64,000 nt of DNA from Cordia subcordata (taxonomy: Eukaryota > Streptophyta > Magnoliopsida > Boraginales > Cordiaceae), in NCBI GenBank assembly GCA_028554755.1, contig JAPTOF010000019.1, forward strand, positions 2,738,001 to 2,802,000, written 5' to 3'. Below the pieces are notes generated by a model. The model did no database searches and was not told where the DNA came from. It worked only from the letters and a program-made list of their open reading frames with translations. Positions within the stretch are counted from its first letter, which is position 1. Each line of letters starts with the position of its first letter. Both the position numbers and the translations under genes were made by a program. Shown piece after piece: positions 23,265 to 35,540 of the stretch.

Positions 23265-25800
23265 TAGGAAAAAAAAAAGGAACAACTTCTTATCAAAACA
23301 AAATGGCAATGGCTGCCCCCAGGGGCATAGGTGAGTTGGTAAGTAGTCAGGTGATTGGGGTGGAAATACTCCGACAACGCGGGTTCGAATCCGTGTGGTG
23401 GCAGTTCCCTGCTAAAATATTGTGGGGGCTGCTGCTGGGTTCGTGACCCGTTGGTCCTCTCCCTAGCAGAGCTGCCACTCATACACATCCCTGATTTACA
23501 TCTCACCTGGTCATGGGGCCTCTGGTACAGGTGGGGAAGGGGTTCGCCTTCAGACTAACCTTTTTAAAAAAAAATGGCAATGGCTAAAACAATGCTACTT
23601 TTATCATTGCAAGTCCTAAAATATAAATATATAAATGTATGTACGTGCTATTAAGACACAGTAATGGACAAAACTTATGCCAAACTGAGTTATGATGCCA
23701 CGTGGCACGTGGAAAACTCAAAAAACTTTCTATAAAGTACAATTATACCACGTGGTACATGCAAAACTCATCGAACCTATTGCGAAGTACAATTATATTA
23801 GTATTATACTGTATAAATAGATATAGATTAATGGCTAAATAGTATAACTCCTGTAGATATAGATGTGTAGATTTATAGATAGTATATAGATAAATAATAG
23901 TAACAGTAATATGTCATAAAGATAATAGATTTTGAGCTTGCAGATTAGACATATAATAGATCTTGGTCTAATAAATATATGTGTACAAATTAGTTAACCA
24001 ACTATCAAAAAAAGTATATGATCAATCATCACCATATTAAACTCCTAATACACAAACATAATATTTCCTTAGATCTCAAAAGTGCATACATTAATTTATT
24101 GAAGCATTTTTGTGCATTTTCTATTTTTTATATAAAAATATATAAATTTGATTTTTTGTGCATTTTCAATTTTTTCTCTAAACATTCTATAAACTTGATA
24201 TTTAGACACCAGTAGTGATAACTTGAAAACACTCATATATTTTATTTAATAAATATTTGAAATTATGAAAGACAATCAATGTACATCACTTTAGTCATAT
24301 ATTATTAAATATTTACCGGTACGAATTAAATTGACCATTTTTTATTTAGATATTTTGAAATAATAAATGCTAACATGAAAAAAAGAAGAAAATAGCCAGG
24401 CCTTATGGTATGATTTTCCTCATTTGTTAATTAAATAATAATAAGTATTTCATATATTAAATAACAAAAAATTGAGCTCACAAAGATTGAAACTTCTTGA
24501 TTTGACAAAGACTATTTATAATAAAAGAAAAGGAATAGCTTTTTACCAAAACTAAATGTCAACGGCTGAACCAGTGTAACTCATTTCATTGCAAGTCGTA
24601 AAATATAAAGATGTAAATGTATTTAAATGTTATTAAGAGATAGTGATGGACAAAAGTTATGCCAAACCGAAAGTTATGATGCCATGTAGCATGTGGAAAA
24701 CTCAATAAACTTTCTAGGAGGTACCATTTGTACCATATGGCAATGCAAAACTCACCAAACCTTTTCTGAAATATAATTATATTACTATTGCTTTACAAAT
24801 AGATATAGATATATAGATTATATAGATGCATCAAGAGCCACGAGTAGTAAAATATAAAACATTGTTTATAGAAAAAGAAACGAACAACTTCTTACCAAAA
24901 CTAAATAACAACGGCTAAAAAAAAAGGCTAAACAGGCTAACTCCTTTCATTGCAAATAAATATATGTAAATGCTATTAAGACATAATGATAGAGACGTAT
25001 GCCAAACCAAAAGTTATGAAGCAATTTAACATGTCCAAAACTCATCAAACTTTTTGTTAGGCATAATTTTATAACTATTATTATTACATAGATACAGGTA
25101 TAAATATAGATGTGTAGATTTATAGATAGTATATAAATAAATAATAGTAAAAATTATATATTATAAAGATAATAGATTTTGAACTTGTAGATTAGACATA
25201 TAATAGATTTTTGGCCTAATAAATATCCGTATACAATTAGTTAACTAACTATCCAAAAAATTATATATATAGGCATCAGTACATCACCATATAATATTGA
25301 ACTCCTAATATACTGATATAACATTTCCTTCATATCTCAAACATGCATAGTTTAATTTATTGAAGCATTTCTGCATATTTTCTATTTTTATAAAAATTCT
25401 ATAAATTTGACTCTTTTGCTTTTTCTTTTTTTCCTCTAAACATTCCATATATGTGATATTCTTATATTTAGACACCAATGATAACTTGAAAGCCCTCATA
25501 CATTTTATTTAATAAATATTTAAAATTAAGAAAGACAATTGAGTTATATTGTTTTAGTCATTTATTATTAAATATTTATCCATACGGATTAAATAGATCA
25601 CTCATTTGATTTAGATCTTTTTAAACATTGAAGGCTAACATGAAAAAGAGAAGAAAAAATAGAAAGGACTTGAGGCATGATTTTTCTCATTTGTTAATAT
25701 TAATTATTAATTATTTTATATATTAAATAATAAAAATAAAGCTCACAAAAACAGAAACTTGTCAATTTGACACATCCGGAGACACTTTAAAACATAACAA
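23265..25800. repeat. Three diverged tandem copies of an AT-rich repeat unit
   Basis: Unit 1 covers roughly 23265-24520, ignoring the inserted SINE. Unit 2 covers about 24525-24875 and is truncated. Unit 3 covers about 24876-25800. Each begins with a form of AACTTCTTACCAAAACTAAA followed by CAACGGCTAAA and then a stretch like TTATGCCAAACCGAAAGTTATG. Units 1 and 3 also share a segment starting AAAGATAATAGATTTTGA (about 23913 and 25164). No coding potential is seen; the unit is probably an unclassified transposon or satellite-like repeat. Confidence 0.7.
23315..23570 (+). mobile_element. tRNA-derived SINE (copy 1)
   Basis: It has an A-box-like GTGAGTTGGTAAG and a B-box GGGTTCGAATCC in the first 85 bases, giving an internal RNA polymerase III promoter. 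A body of about 170 bases follows, ending in a short T/A tract. It is flanked by exact 15-bp direct repeats AAAATGGCAATGGCT (23300-23314 and 23571-23585). A second copy is at 54953-55203. Confidence 0.9.
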
Positions 25801-27026
25801 GTGATATTTCCTAAGACATTCTCAAACATGAGGTATAATTTTATTACTATTAATATAATATATACTGACTAATTCTTTTATATCCTGTGTTTTGTGTTTC
25901 TATTTTTTCTTAAATATCTATAAATGTAATTTTGCATGTGTTCTTATTTTGTTAAACATCATAGAAACATAATACATTTACATTTAGAAATCAGCCATGA
26001 CTATTGGTATTTAATTGAGTAATACAATGACGAACCTCAATTATTTTATTTAATAATTGTTATAATTAAAAAAATATTCTTAGTTTACCGAGTTAGTGAA
26101 GTTACTTTTAATTATTTCTTTACTAAATATTTAATGGTAGGGACTAATGGGCTAAAAAATAATCAAGAATAATTTTGATATGTTGAAACAAAAAGGGCTA
26201 ACTTAAAAACTAAAAGATAACAATGCAGACTTAGCTTTAGTGATTATATGGGTTTGTTAGTATTGAAGATTGTATTTAATGGAAATATACTCAAAAAAAT
26301 TAATTAAATGGTGCTATGACATCTTCTAAAACCTCTTGAATTTTGATGAGGAATAATTATATAGATTTATTTATTGTATTATTATTTTGTCAATTTTTTT
26401 AATACTCGGTAATTGTCAATCTAATTATTTTCTTTTTCTCTTTCTCTTCTTTGGACTTTAGTGACTAATTATTTTGTATTTTTCTTTATGATTTAATTGA
26501 TGCTATAATGTTTGTTTTTCATATAATTGACAATGGATGGCTTTTCTATTTTATATATTACTATAAAATTTAACTCATATTTTCTCCTATGTTAGACTAT
26601 GCGACATATAAAGAATTCAAAAGCTTAATTGAAGTTTACATGAGGATTAAAACATAATATTAAAATCTTTTTAACTCTCTCTCTCTCTCTCTATATCTAT
26701 CTATATATATATATATATGTATGTATGTATATGTATATATATATATATATGTGTGTGTATATGTATATATATATATACATATATATATATGTATGTATAT
26801 AGACATAGAACTTATCCTATTCTTGAAAGTATTATTTGAAATTAATAATTATGCGATTTTTGGTTTTTTCTACTCCTTCATTTTGTTTATTAAAATATTA
26901 TATAATACTTAAGATCTTGTTCTAAAATAATGATATAAGAATTTTTAATTTTCTTTTAGTACTTATTTTACTATTATTTTACTCTTTTCTTAATAGTTTT
27001 TAGTAAAAATTAATAATTATTATCTT
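25801..27026. other. AT-rich intergenic DNA
   Basis: No gene is recognised. Base composition is extremely AT-rich, and it contains a CT/TA/TG microsatellite. Confidence 0.5.
26676..26802. repeat. Compound CT/TA/TG microsatellite
   Basis: A CT run passes into TA repeats interrupted by ATGT and GTGTGT units over about 125 bases. Confidence 0.9.
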
Positions 27027-27230
27027 TTACAATTTCTTTTCTTTTTCTCCTTCCCCTATTTCAATTACAACATCTTCATCTCTAACTACAAAGTTTTGGT
27101 TGGTGGCTTGAAGGCTAATGTTGTTTCTGCAAAGCGGGCAAATTGCATTGTTTTGCTGCCACACATCACTGCAATCTGTGTGAAATATATGACTACAGTT
27201 TGGTATAGACATTGGCAGAGGACCCCTTGA
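27027..27230 (-). pseudogene. RING-H2 finger fragment
   Basis: The frame reads LPMSIPNCSHIFHTDC, then VWQQNNAICPLCRNNIS. This matches the second half of a RING-H2 (ATL-type) zinc finger: C-x-H-x2-H-x2-C, then C-P-x-C. The first Cys pair is absent, and an in-frame stop lies a few residues upstream. The acidic/Lys tail ends IEIGEGEKEKKL. It is probably a relic of an E3 ubiquitin ligase gene rather than a working one. Confidence 0.5.
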
Positions 27231-27779
27231 TCAACGGACACATATTTATGCACGAATTTTTTTATATAAATTAAAAATGTTTAATAATAAATAGAGTAAT
27301 GATATCTCAATACACACATAAAATATAAAATAAATTATTATAATCATTGTAAATAAAAGTACATTTTATAATTATCTCGACATGACTTCATAATTTAAAA
27401 TCATTGAATATAATCAAATTTTGGTTGTTTTGAAGAAATTTTGCTTATTTTGAACCATTTGTCTTGTTTTACATATAGATATGCCAGTATGCCACATGCA
27501 CCCATGCACCCTACCAACAACAGCAGTGATCACCATACCACAGCATAGTTTTGACAACTCATTTTGGGATTTGTTAATGCTTTCAACATTGCTTTTAAAA
27601 GCAAATGATAAGAATACAATTGAAGAAACAATGGAAAAAGCAAACCTATAGTGATACAGCTACTACATTTTCTTGTCCTTTCGGAAGGATAAAAAAACAT
27701 CTGATGTTACTACGTTATTGTAACCTTGGATGAGAAGGTTCAAATCTTTCTTTGGCGAATGCAATACCAAGCATTACAT

Positions 27780-30076
27780 CTAGGAGGATAAGACATCCTT
27801 AGAAATGAGATCAAAAGATATTCCATTCTGTTGGAGTCGTTCTTGAAGATCTGTTGGCCCATATATGATCCCTGGGGGGAAAACACCTCCTTTTGGCAAG
27901 TTGTCACAATGCTCCAGCTGGATAAGAGCACATTGAATCAGAATTATCGGAGTCGTTAAGTAACCGATTTCAGGTCCCGTAACTCTTGTTATTATTTCCA
28001 TGTCAGGTTTCGTGCCCTGCTGCGAAGCAAGATTGCTATCACTGTAACCATGACCAACAAACCACATCTTAAAACAAGCACTTTCCACCTCCTCCTCAGT
28101 TGGACCTTTCTTCCTGAACCACCCAAGGCTGAAGAAGGAGGGGAAGTTCAGAAGCAGCCACCTTCCTAGAGCAGTTTTGCCCAAGATCCCGATGAACATC
28201 CCAACTGTGATGAACCGAAAGATGCCCAAGAGAGATTTTGACCCTATCTTCACCCCAAAGTGAGCTGGCTTCACAGTTGACCAGAAAGCCTCCCTCTTCT
28301 GCATATCTTCAGTGCTCTCCTTGACTCCAGGAATCCCACGAGGATTCTCCGTTAGATTTGCCAAAGTTCTCCGAACAACAATTGCATCGGCTGAAGGTAG
28401 CTTTACGGCCCATAGGCCAACCTTCTTCTGGTGTTCAACTGTTGGTCCCTTGGGCGGAGGGGGACCAGGAATCTGAAACAATCAAGCATTCAAAAAAAAT
28501 TGGATACCATGTTATACTACTACATCTAAAGCTATTACAGACAGGGAAAATCTGAAAGGTATGTCTAGTATGCTAGACAAACAAGCATTCGCCCCAGTTG
28601 ATTCAGTTACGGGAATATTAGGCACTAGAGGTATATTACTTTTAAGAAATGAAAGTAGTCCTTGATAAGCCAAGGAGAACTAAAGGAGAGATTTCTTCTA
28701 GGAAATACTAAAGTCCATATGAGGTCAAAATGTTTGTTAGGGGAAATCTTTAGCATGATAAATCACAATCCATTACGAAACTAAAAATTAGATGAGCTGC
28801 CAATGAGTTCTAAGAATCATGAACAAAATGATTCTATCAATTGCTTCAAAATAACATAAAAAGATAATCAAAATACTAAGTACACGTAAGGTCCAACTCA
28901 AAGATTGCCAACAAGTTCTATGCTGTTAAAACTAATAGCTAAAGCCTGTAGATCAGCTAAAATTACCATGGACCAAACTCATTAATCAGGTTCGTTTCTT
29001 AAGTCAAATTCATTTATTTAAATAAAAAAAAAAAAGCGAAAAATTCCATGCACATGACACACTCTACCTCATAGCCACGTTGATAGAATACCAATACTTG
29101 CTGCTAGACACAAAAGATCATAGACACAATAAGTCATAAGCAGAACCACGAAAACTAGTCTTCAATAGAACTACTTCATTTAAATGCCAATAATCTCACA
29201 TTACTACCATATAACTATTTTCACTCTACCCTGATAAATTTCAGGTGCAGCATTAGGCTAAACTGCAAAAAATATTCCTATAGTTTAACTAAGTTGCACA
29301 TTAGGCCCATTTTTTTCTTAAAATACAGTTGTTTTCATGTCAAAGTTGCAAGGATGATTTTGTCGAAGTTAGACGGGAAATGGAAAATAGGTATATACCA
29401 TAGGGCGAGGCCTTTTGGGCCTGGACCGGCGCAGCTCCATCAACTTGTGAGCATTAGCGACGCCTAACACCGCCGATTCATAAGTCGCGAAATTTCCAAC
29501 GATCCTCTCCTCCGATTCCAAGCTCACGTACGCCTCGACCCTGTTCGGCGCAGTGGGTGGGGCCCACTGCCGAGAGTGGAACAAGAAGCCAAGCTCGGCC
29601 GGGACGGAGTCGAACCCGCAAGCCGAAATGACCAAAACACCGTTCTCCACCGCTTTCTCGTGATACGCCGCCTCCATTCTCTCCATGAGCTCGGGCTCGC
29701 CGCAGATGTCCAGATAGTCGCAGCCCATCTCGACGCAGGCGGCCACCACGGGCTCGCCGTAGAGGCGGAAGGGCCCCACGCAGTTGAGGATGAGCTTGGT
29801 CTGGGCCGCGATTGATCGGAGGGAATCCGGGTCGGAGACATCGGCGGTGAGGATGGGGATTTGGGGTGGTGGGTTCGGGCTTGCGGCCCACTGGAGGGAT
29901 TGGGCTAGCTTGGTAGGGCTTCGGCCCGCTAAGGCGAGTGATTTGAGTGGGGAGTTTGGGGCGTTGAGAAACTTGAGGGCTTCTCGAATTACATACTTGC
30001 CGGTGAAGCCTGACGCTCCTAGCACTACGACGTCGTATGGTTTGCCGGAGCTGTCGTTTCGGGCCTCCATGGCCAC
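27780..30076 (-). CDS. Saccharopine-dehydrogenase-like oxidoreductase, copy B (intact)
   Basis: Two exons, 29399-30076 and 27780-28472, join in phase 0 to 456 residues, the expected size for the plant SCCPDH-like family (Arabidopsis At5g39410). The Rossmann motif VVLGASGFTGKYV lies at about residues 16-28. It is followed by conserved LNCVGPFRLYGEPVV and CGFDSVPAELG. A hydrophobic stretch around LLGIFRFITVGMFIGILG may dock on a membrane. The C-terminus ends ISFDLISKDVLSS. Members lack the full lysine-pathway enzyme, and the substrate is unknown. Exon 1 is visibly more GC-rich than in copy A, which suggests copy B is under constraint while copy A drifts (inference). From memory, the Arabidopsis homologue is next to PTEN1, so this pairing may be old. 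Confidence 0.93.
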
Positions 30077-30224
30077 GCTACTCGACTACACACGCTACTA
30101 CACCTTTTGAGTATGAAACTCAAAAACAAAAATGTGAAAGTTAACTTTTTAAAGCAGAGGTCAAACATTTATGAATGGACAAACCTGCCGTCAAAAATAA
30201 AAAGGTTTTTAAGGTCTCATCGAA

Positions 30225-30296
30225 GGTTCCGTGGTGTAGTGGTTAGCACTCTGGACTTCGAATCCAGCGACCTGGGTTCGACTCCCGCTGGGACCT
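30225..30296 (+). tRNA. tRNA gene with Gln-type body and TCG anticodon
   Basis: This 72-base cloverleaf has acceptor GGTTCCG pairing with TGGGACC (including two G-T wobbles) and D-stem GTGT/GCAC. The anticodon arm is CTGGA-CTTCGAA-TCCAG. T-arm CTGGG-TTCGACT-CCCGC has a C-C mismatch at its base. The loop places TCG at 34-36, formally Arg. The rest of the molecule matches plant tRNA-Gln(TTG) as I remember it, where the loop is CTTTGAA. The internal A and B boxes (TAGTGGTTAGC, GGTTCGACTCC) are present. The first run of five T occurs about 18 bases downstream. It may be an altered gene or a pseudogene. Confidence 0.8.
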
Positions 30297-30304
30297 TCAT
30301 TGTT

Positions 30305-30440
30305 TGAACTCAAGCATTTTTCAAAAGCTGAACTAAATGCTTATTGCATATTGCCATAAGGATTTTTTTGTTTTTGTTGTTTTTTCAAAGGAAAAAGGTG
30401 TTTTTTTCATGGTAATAAGACAAATCCAAACAGGGCCCTA
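30305..30440. mobile_element. Partial MITE of the GGGCTCGTTTGGATTGG family
   Basis: Only the right end is clear: CAAATCCAAACAGGGCCCTA. The interior has T-runs as in the other copies. The left end is not recognisable. Confidence 0.4.
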
Positions 30441-30786
30441 TATTGTACTTCTCTTTTGCAGCCTGGAGGATGCATCAGTGTTTCAGAATGAAACTATATA
30501 TGGAGCAAAATATAAATCTAGTAAAATTCAGAAGACGAGTTCTTTGGTTGTAGTTATGGTAGTAAAAAGATCAGTTTTTTATTATTTGTATAAAGGAAAC
30601 AAGCTTTCAGTTGTATTACCTATTGCATTTCTAACGTAGGCAAAGTATTAAAAACAAGAATACTTTGGTAACAACTAACAACTAGACATCTACAATAATG
30701 ATTTAAACATTCTCGCGGATATTGAACACAAAACACTGACAATCCCTACTACTTTGATGGCATAGATAAGTTTCCTTAACTAGTGA

Positions 30787-33700
30787 TCAATACTTTGAAG
30801 GAAGAACATGATTGTTTCTCGAATTCCTTTGCCTCGGAAGCCGCCTTGTCCTCTTTCCCCATCCAGTTAGGCCTGTATCTCCCAGTCCCTGATCCTTGGG
30901 AACTGTCTGCATTACTGGAGGCGGAGAAATTGAACCTTTCGCAGAAGAGGGAGGTGAACCGCCAGCACGCCTCCTTGCCCTACCATTCTTAGTGCCCTTC
31001 CTGCACAAAAGGCTAGACTGCCAAGTGCAACCACTAGCTCTGAGCAGCTGTTCAATTGTCTGAAGATCCTCAACCACCACTTGCTTCGATAGAGAAACAA
31101 GGGTGGGAAGCACGTCCCTTTGAAAATCTTTCGTGTGTCTCCCCCTCCTTCCTTTTCCCCTTCGGGGTCTTTTTTGCACCTTAGTAACTGCTGGTTCTTT
31201 ATCATCCTGGTTATCTATACAAGGGAGCTTATAACAGTAACTTTCTTCCTTCACATCTTTCAACTTTAGTGTCATGAATTCAAAGTAATCGATCCCACCA
31301 GGAATAGACTCTTCATCATTGGAACCATCTATTCCCCCTGAAAATTCTCTGATCTTGTACTCCTGATCACTCTCATGAGAAGAAATTAGCTCTGCAAACC
31401 ATTTAAGGCAGTTAGCAGACGTAGCTTCAAGTGGTTGAGAAATGCCGCAGTTAGCAGATGTAACTTCAAGTGGCTGAGAAATATAAACTAAAGACTCAGC
31501 CGCTATCCTGATAAGTTCTTGATGATTTCTGTTGGATTCATCAAGTGACAGTTCAGATTCTCTATGGTATGCCTCGGAAGCTGATACCTCAGACTCAAGA
31601 ACTGCCGGAACCTCCAAATCTATCTCTGTTGTGGCAATCTTCACTACTGCTGCAGGAAGAGTGAGTGCTGAAGGAGTCTCTTCCTCATTCATGGAAAAGT
31701 TCAAATCAATACAATGTCGCAGGCTGGAAATGTCGTTGTTAGGTCCCTTCTCCAGAACATTTGGTTTTTCTTCAAGCTGATTTCGAAATTTTGCACCATC
31801 TGAACAACTGGCCTCAGAGACAGAGTCTGTTGGATCTATATCATTAGTTTTACTGACCACCTCAGGTATATGAAAACCAAATATCTTTTTACTATTAATG
31901 CAGTTGACTTTCTTGTTCTGAGCATCTGTGGTGGTTGTTGACAAGTTCAATTCCTGTTTCAGATTTGTGGTTTGAAAGGACTCTTGAGTTACTTCAGTTT
32001 TCTTGAACAAGTGCTGAGAACATTTCTGCATGAAGTCCAGATTCATGCTGGAAGAATTTTCCCTCCATCTGGCTTTTTCACCATTATGTTGTGATTTTAT
32101 CATAAACCAAGGCAGTGCCTTGCTTCGAGAACTTGCAGATAAAGGATCATGTAATGCAAGTTGATCAGCTACTAAATTGACAGCATTTTTCCCATTCAAA
32201 CAGTCGAAGCCAGCTGATGAACTACCCTTTAACAAATTGAATTTCCACTCGTGACGAACGTGTAAACTATTTTGGGATGGCACTTTGTTTATGGAACTTG
32301 AAAATTTTTTGCTATCACTATCATCCAGAACTGCTCCTCCCACAAGATTGAGGTTTTGCAAATGCAACTCACATTTCCAACAAGATGATTCTGAGGTTGT
32401 GACATCATGGTTTTCCTGTGATGAAATTACTTTCTTGCTCAAGTGATCAGGAGCTACTCCCCGGGAAGCAATAGATGAAGGATTGGTTTGCAGCTGATTT
32501 GATTTATGATTAAGATTTGTAATACCTGAAGACACAAGAGATGGTTCATCATCTTCTTCAAGAAATTCCACACCAAAAATCTTCCTTTTATTGCGACGTA
32601 CTGTTTTATGCTCAACATGAACTGATTCAAACTCTGGCGGTGAATCACTGGAAGAGATACCTAGAAAACAAGGACTGCATTAGATATCAATTGCCCTGAG
32701 ATGGCTTAAAAATTAAAATGTTTCAGTAACTCTAGCATCCATCACAGAATCAAGTTACTACTGTCCCTCTCCCCTGCCTAAATTTTTCTCCATGATTTAC
32801 TCTTACAGATCATAACAGCAGTGGAAACTGCAAAGAGATAATAATTTTTTGGCAAAGTGGGGTATGGCTTGTTTCTTTTTCCTCTTACTGTTAAAATTCC
32901 CTAGTAAAAGAAACAAAGATTACAGAACAACATTTGTAGAACTTTCCTTGCTAAGAAGACTCTTAATTAGAATGACCATCAGCTTAAACATTTTCGCCCA
33001 TTCTCCGCCTGTTTGAGTTACATAAATTCTATATAACGTGGTGTAACTTACCAGGGAAAAAAGTAAGTTTGAGAGGAGGTTAACATGAACACAAAGCATG
33101 AAGAAAGATTGATTCAACACATGAATCAAACATTAAAACATTAAAAAGGGCAAAAAGTATGACACATGATGTTAGTCTTATCATTTTTACCAGTCTCGAA
33201 GCCATAAATCATCTGCTCTTCTCCAATCATTGCCTTGTCTTTTAGTAGGTTGTTGAGGCCAGTTTTGCCATTTATTGCTGTCATGGGATGCAAGGTTCCA
33301 AATCTTGAATTTGCAGATGTAATTGCATCCCGTCTTTGTACATTCTCGGTGGGGCAAAGCATACTGCCAGAACTTGTCATAGAGGACGAAAGAGAAAATC
33401 CAAGTGGGACAGGCTCATTCAGGTCCACCAAATGATTTCTGCCTTTTAACCTTGTATTAGATATCAAATCTCCAGCATTACTGTGACATTTCACATCATC
33501 AAGAGATGGCTTGAGATCTCTATCTTGAAGGGGCTCACGTGTTCTACGTTTACAGTGAACTGCATTTCCCGCCAAACCACAAAATCTTTCTCGTATAATT
33601 GCTTCTTCATTATTCATGTGTACATCAGCCGGAATTTCAAGCTCTAATGGTTTTACAAGGAACACGTTATTGTTAGACTTGTGAGCTTCATGCTTCTCCA

Positions 33701-34446
33701 AATGCCCCATATTTTGAGAAGCAAATCGACTGAGAAAACTCTTCCCCACCATAACAGTGGCAGGTGATTGCTTATCACTCACGCTTGATGGGGGAAATTT
33801 ACCAAGCATTGAATCAGAGGAAGAAAAATAAGAGCCGTGCCATGTTCTTTCTGCCTTCCTTTGGTGTTTGTGCAGTTCCTTCATTTTCATTTCGTACATA
33901 AGATCCCTCTGCCTTCTGTATAAGCGGTGGAGTTCTCGGACCTGCAGAAAATATTAGATATGAACTACCTGATGAGCTTAAATTATAAGATCAATTTAGT
34001 TTCAAGCCCTGCCTCCAGAAGAAGGGCCCTTAACAACATTTCTGATCAAACAGACTAATAAATTAGGAAAGAAGCATGGACATACGAGAAACTCAAATTT
34101 GTTAGTTGTTAAAGAAACACAGTTCCATTTCATTATGTTGTAAAAGGCAATTAAGTAAAAACTGCGTGTAATTTGTAGGTAGCTCCTAGTAAGTTAAGAT
34201 AAAGCATACCTGATGCCTGAATATAAATTCATGCTTCATTATTGTTTCCCGTACTTTTTCCTTATCATGTCTGAGATATCCACCCATCAAGGGTCTCCAT
34301 GCCATAGATGAGTTGTAATGCTGACTACTTTTTATGGCCTTCTCTTCATCATATAATGGCCACATACCACTGCTCATATTCACATTTAGATCCCTATTGG
34401 AATAGTGCTGCAGTAAAAATGTCTCAGATTGGATTTGAGTTCCCAT
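30787..34446 (-). CDS. DUF863 family protein
   Basis: Three coding exons, 34210-34446, 33191-33941 and 30787-32660, join in frame to about 953 residues. The amino end MGTQIQSETFLLQHYSNRDLN resembles plant DUF863 proteins such as Arabidopsis At1g69360. Around residues 65-95, MKHEFIFRHQVRELHRLYRRQ spans the first coding junction and is the family's most conserved element, likely a coiled coil. The DLNEPVPLGFS and IDLNFSMNEE motifs recur. A basic stretch KRPRRGKGRRGRH and the C-terminal WGKRTRRLPRQR look like nuclear localisation signals. The function is unknown. The start codon lies 2 bases after an acceptor (TTGCAG), so a 5' UTR intron is likely. It overlaps no other gene and shows no disruption. 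Confidence 0.9.
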
Positions 34447-35318
34447 TCCTGCAATAGTTCGCAATCGGCTCAGGACATGACTAATACCATATCAGTTACT
34501 GTAATAAACAACTGCACGAATGGCAACCCCAAGTTGAGTCCAGAGAACTACAAACACCAGCAACGATAATCTTATTGGGTAGAATGCATTAATAAAAAAA
34601 AAGAAGAAGAAGGAGCTCAACAGCTGCAAACTCTGTAAATAATACAGCCAAATGTTTTCAGGTGCTACGGTACTGCATAAGGAAGTTGATATGGTAAGTA
34701 TCATTGGCCCTTTGCCGGACAAGCGAAATATCTCTTCTTACCTAGTGCTTACAAGAAGCAAATTGAACCGATGCATTCAGCAGGACATGGCCATTTTGTA
34801 CTAACTCTTTTCGTAAAATGCAAGAATAAAGCTTGTAGCAGGAACTTCTCATAGCCACCTAATGCATATTGATTATTCCATATTCAAGTTCTCCACTTAT
34901 GCATATCTTAGTTTTAAGTTTCCGCAGAAGTTAGGCCAAAACATAGTATTACTGGATATCTTTTGCACCGCAGAACACAGAGAGGAGGTGGGCATCACTT
35001 CAGTTGTTAGATCAACACGTTTATACAGAGAAAGTTTTATCGTACTGCAGTTTTCTCAAAAGCAGATGGAATATCATATTCTACAGAAATTAAAGAAAAT
35101 TGAATAGCTAGGAGCAGAGGTAGCAAATTGAAAAGATACAGTAAAATTGCTGCAACATAGGTAGCATCTAGGGACCTAATAAAGTAACAACAATTCAGTC
35201 ATGACCTCAGACAAGATAAGTTAACATAATACACATCATTTGAGTCCCTAAAGAAAATCCAAGAACAGATATCATGAGAACATTATTGCATCTACAAAGA
35301 ACAAACATAACTACTTAC

Positions 35319-35540
35319 CTTGAACCCGAATTCTCTCAGCTAAATCTATAAAAAATGTTCGGAATTTAGTAGAAAACACAAGGCAGCCTCCATAGAAATG
35401 GTGCAAGAGACCTCAAAGACTCCAAACTTGAACAACCATTGAAGAAGCTCAGAGAGATCATCTCTGATCAATCAGCAGATATATGAGTAGTGATAAAGAG
35501 ATCCCAGATATGATCTCTCTCAATCTCTCTCTCTATCTTT
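35319..35540 (-). other. Probable 5' UTR exon of the DUF863 gene
   Basis: On the minus strand, GGGTTCAAG is followed by the strong donor GTAAGTAG at 35318, and the matching acceptor lies just before the start codon at 34446. The region upstream is CT/GA-rich, as is common for plant leaders. The transcription start is a guess. Confidence 0.5.

Noticed and set aside
29478..29891. 137- and 105-residue alternative frames within the intact oxidoreductase exon 1
   Set aside because: The GC-rich exon gives long chance frames; the Rossmann-containing frame is the coding one.
30912..31205. Alternative frame within the DUF863 last exon
   Set aside because: It is a shadow of the basic, low-complexity C-terminal coding sequence.
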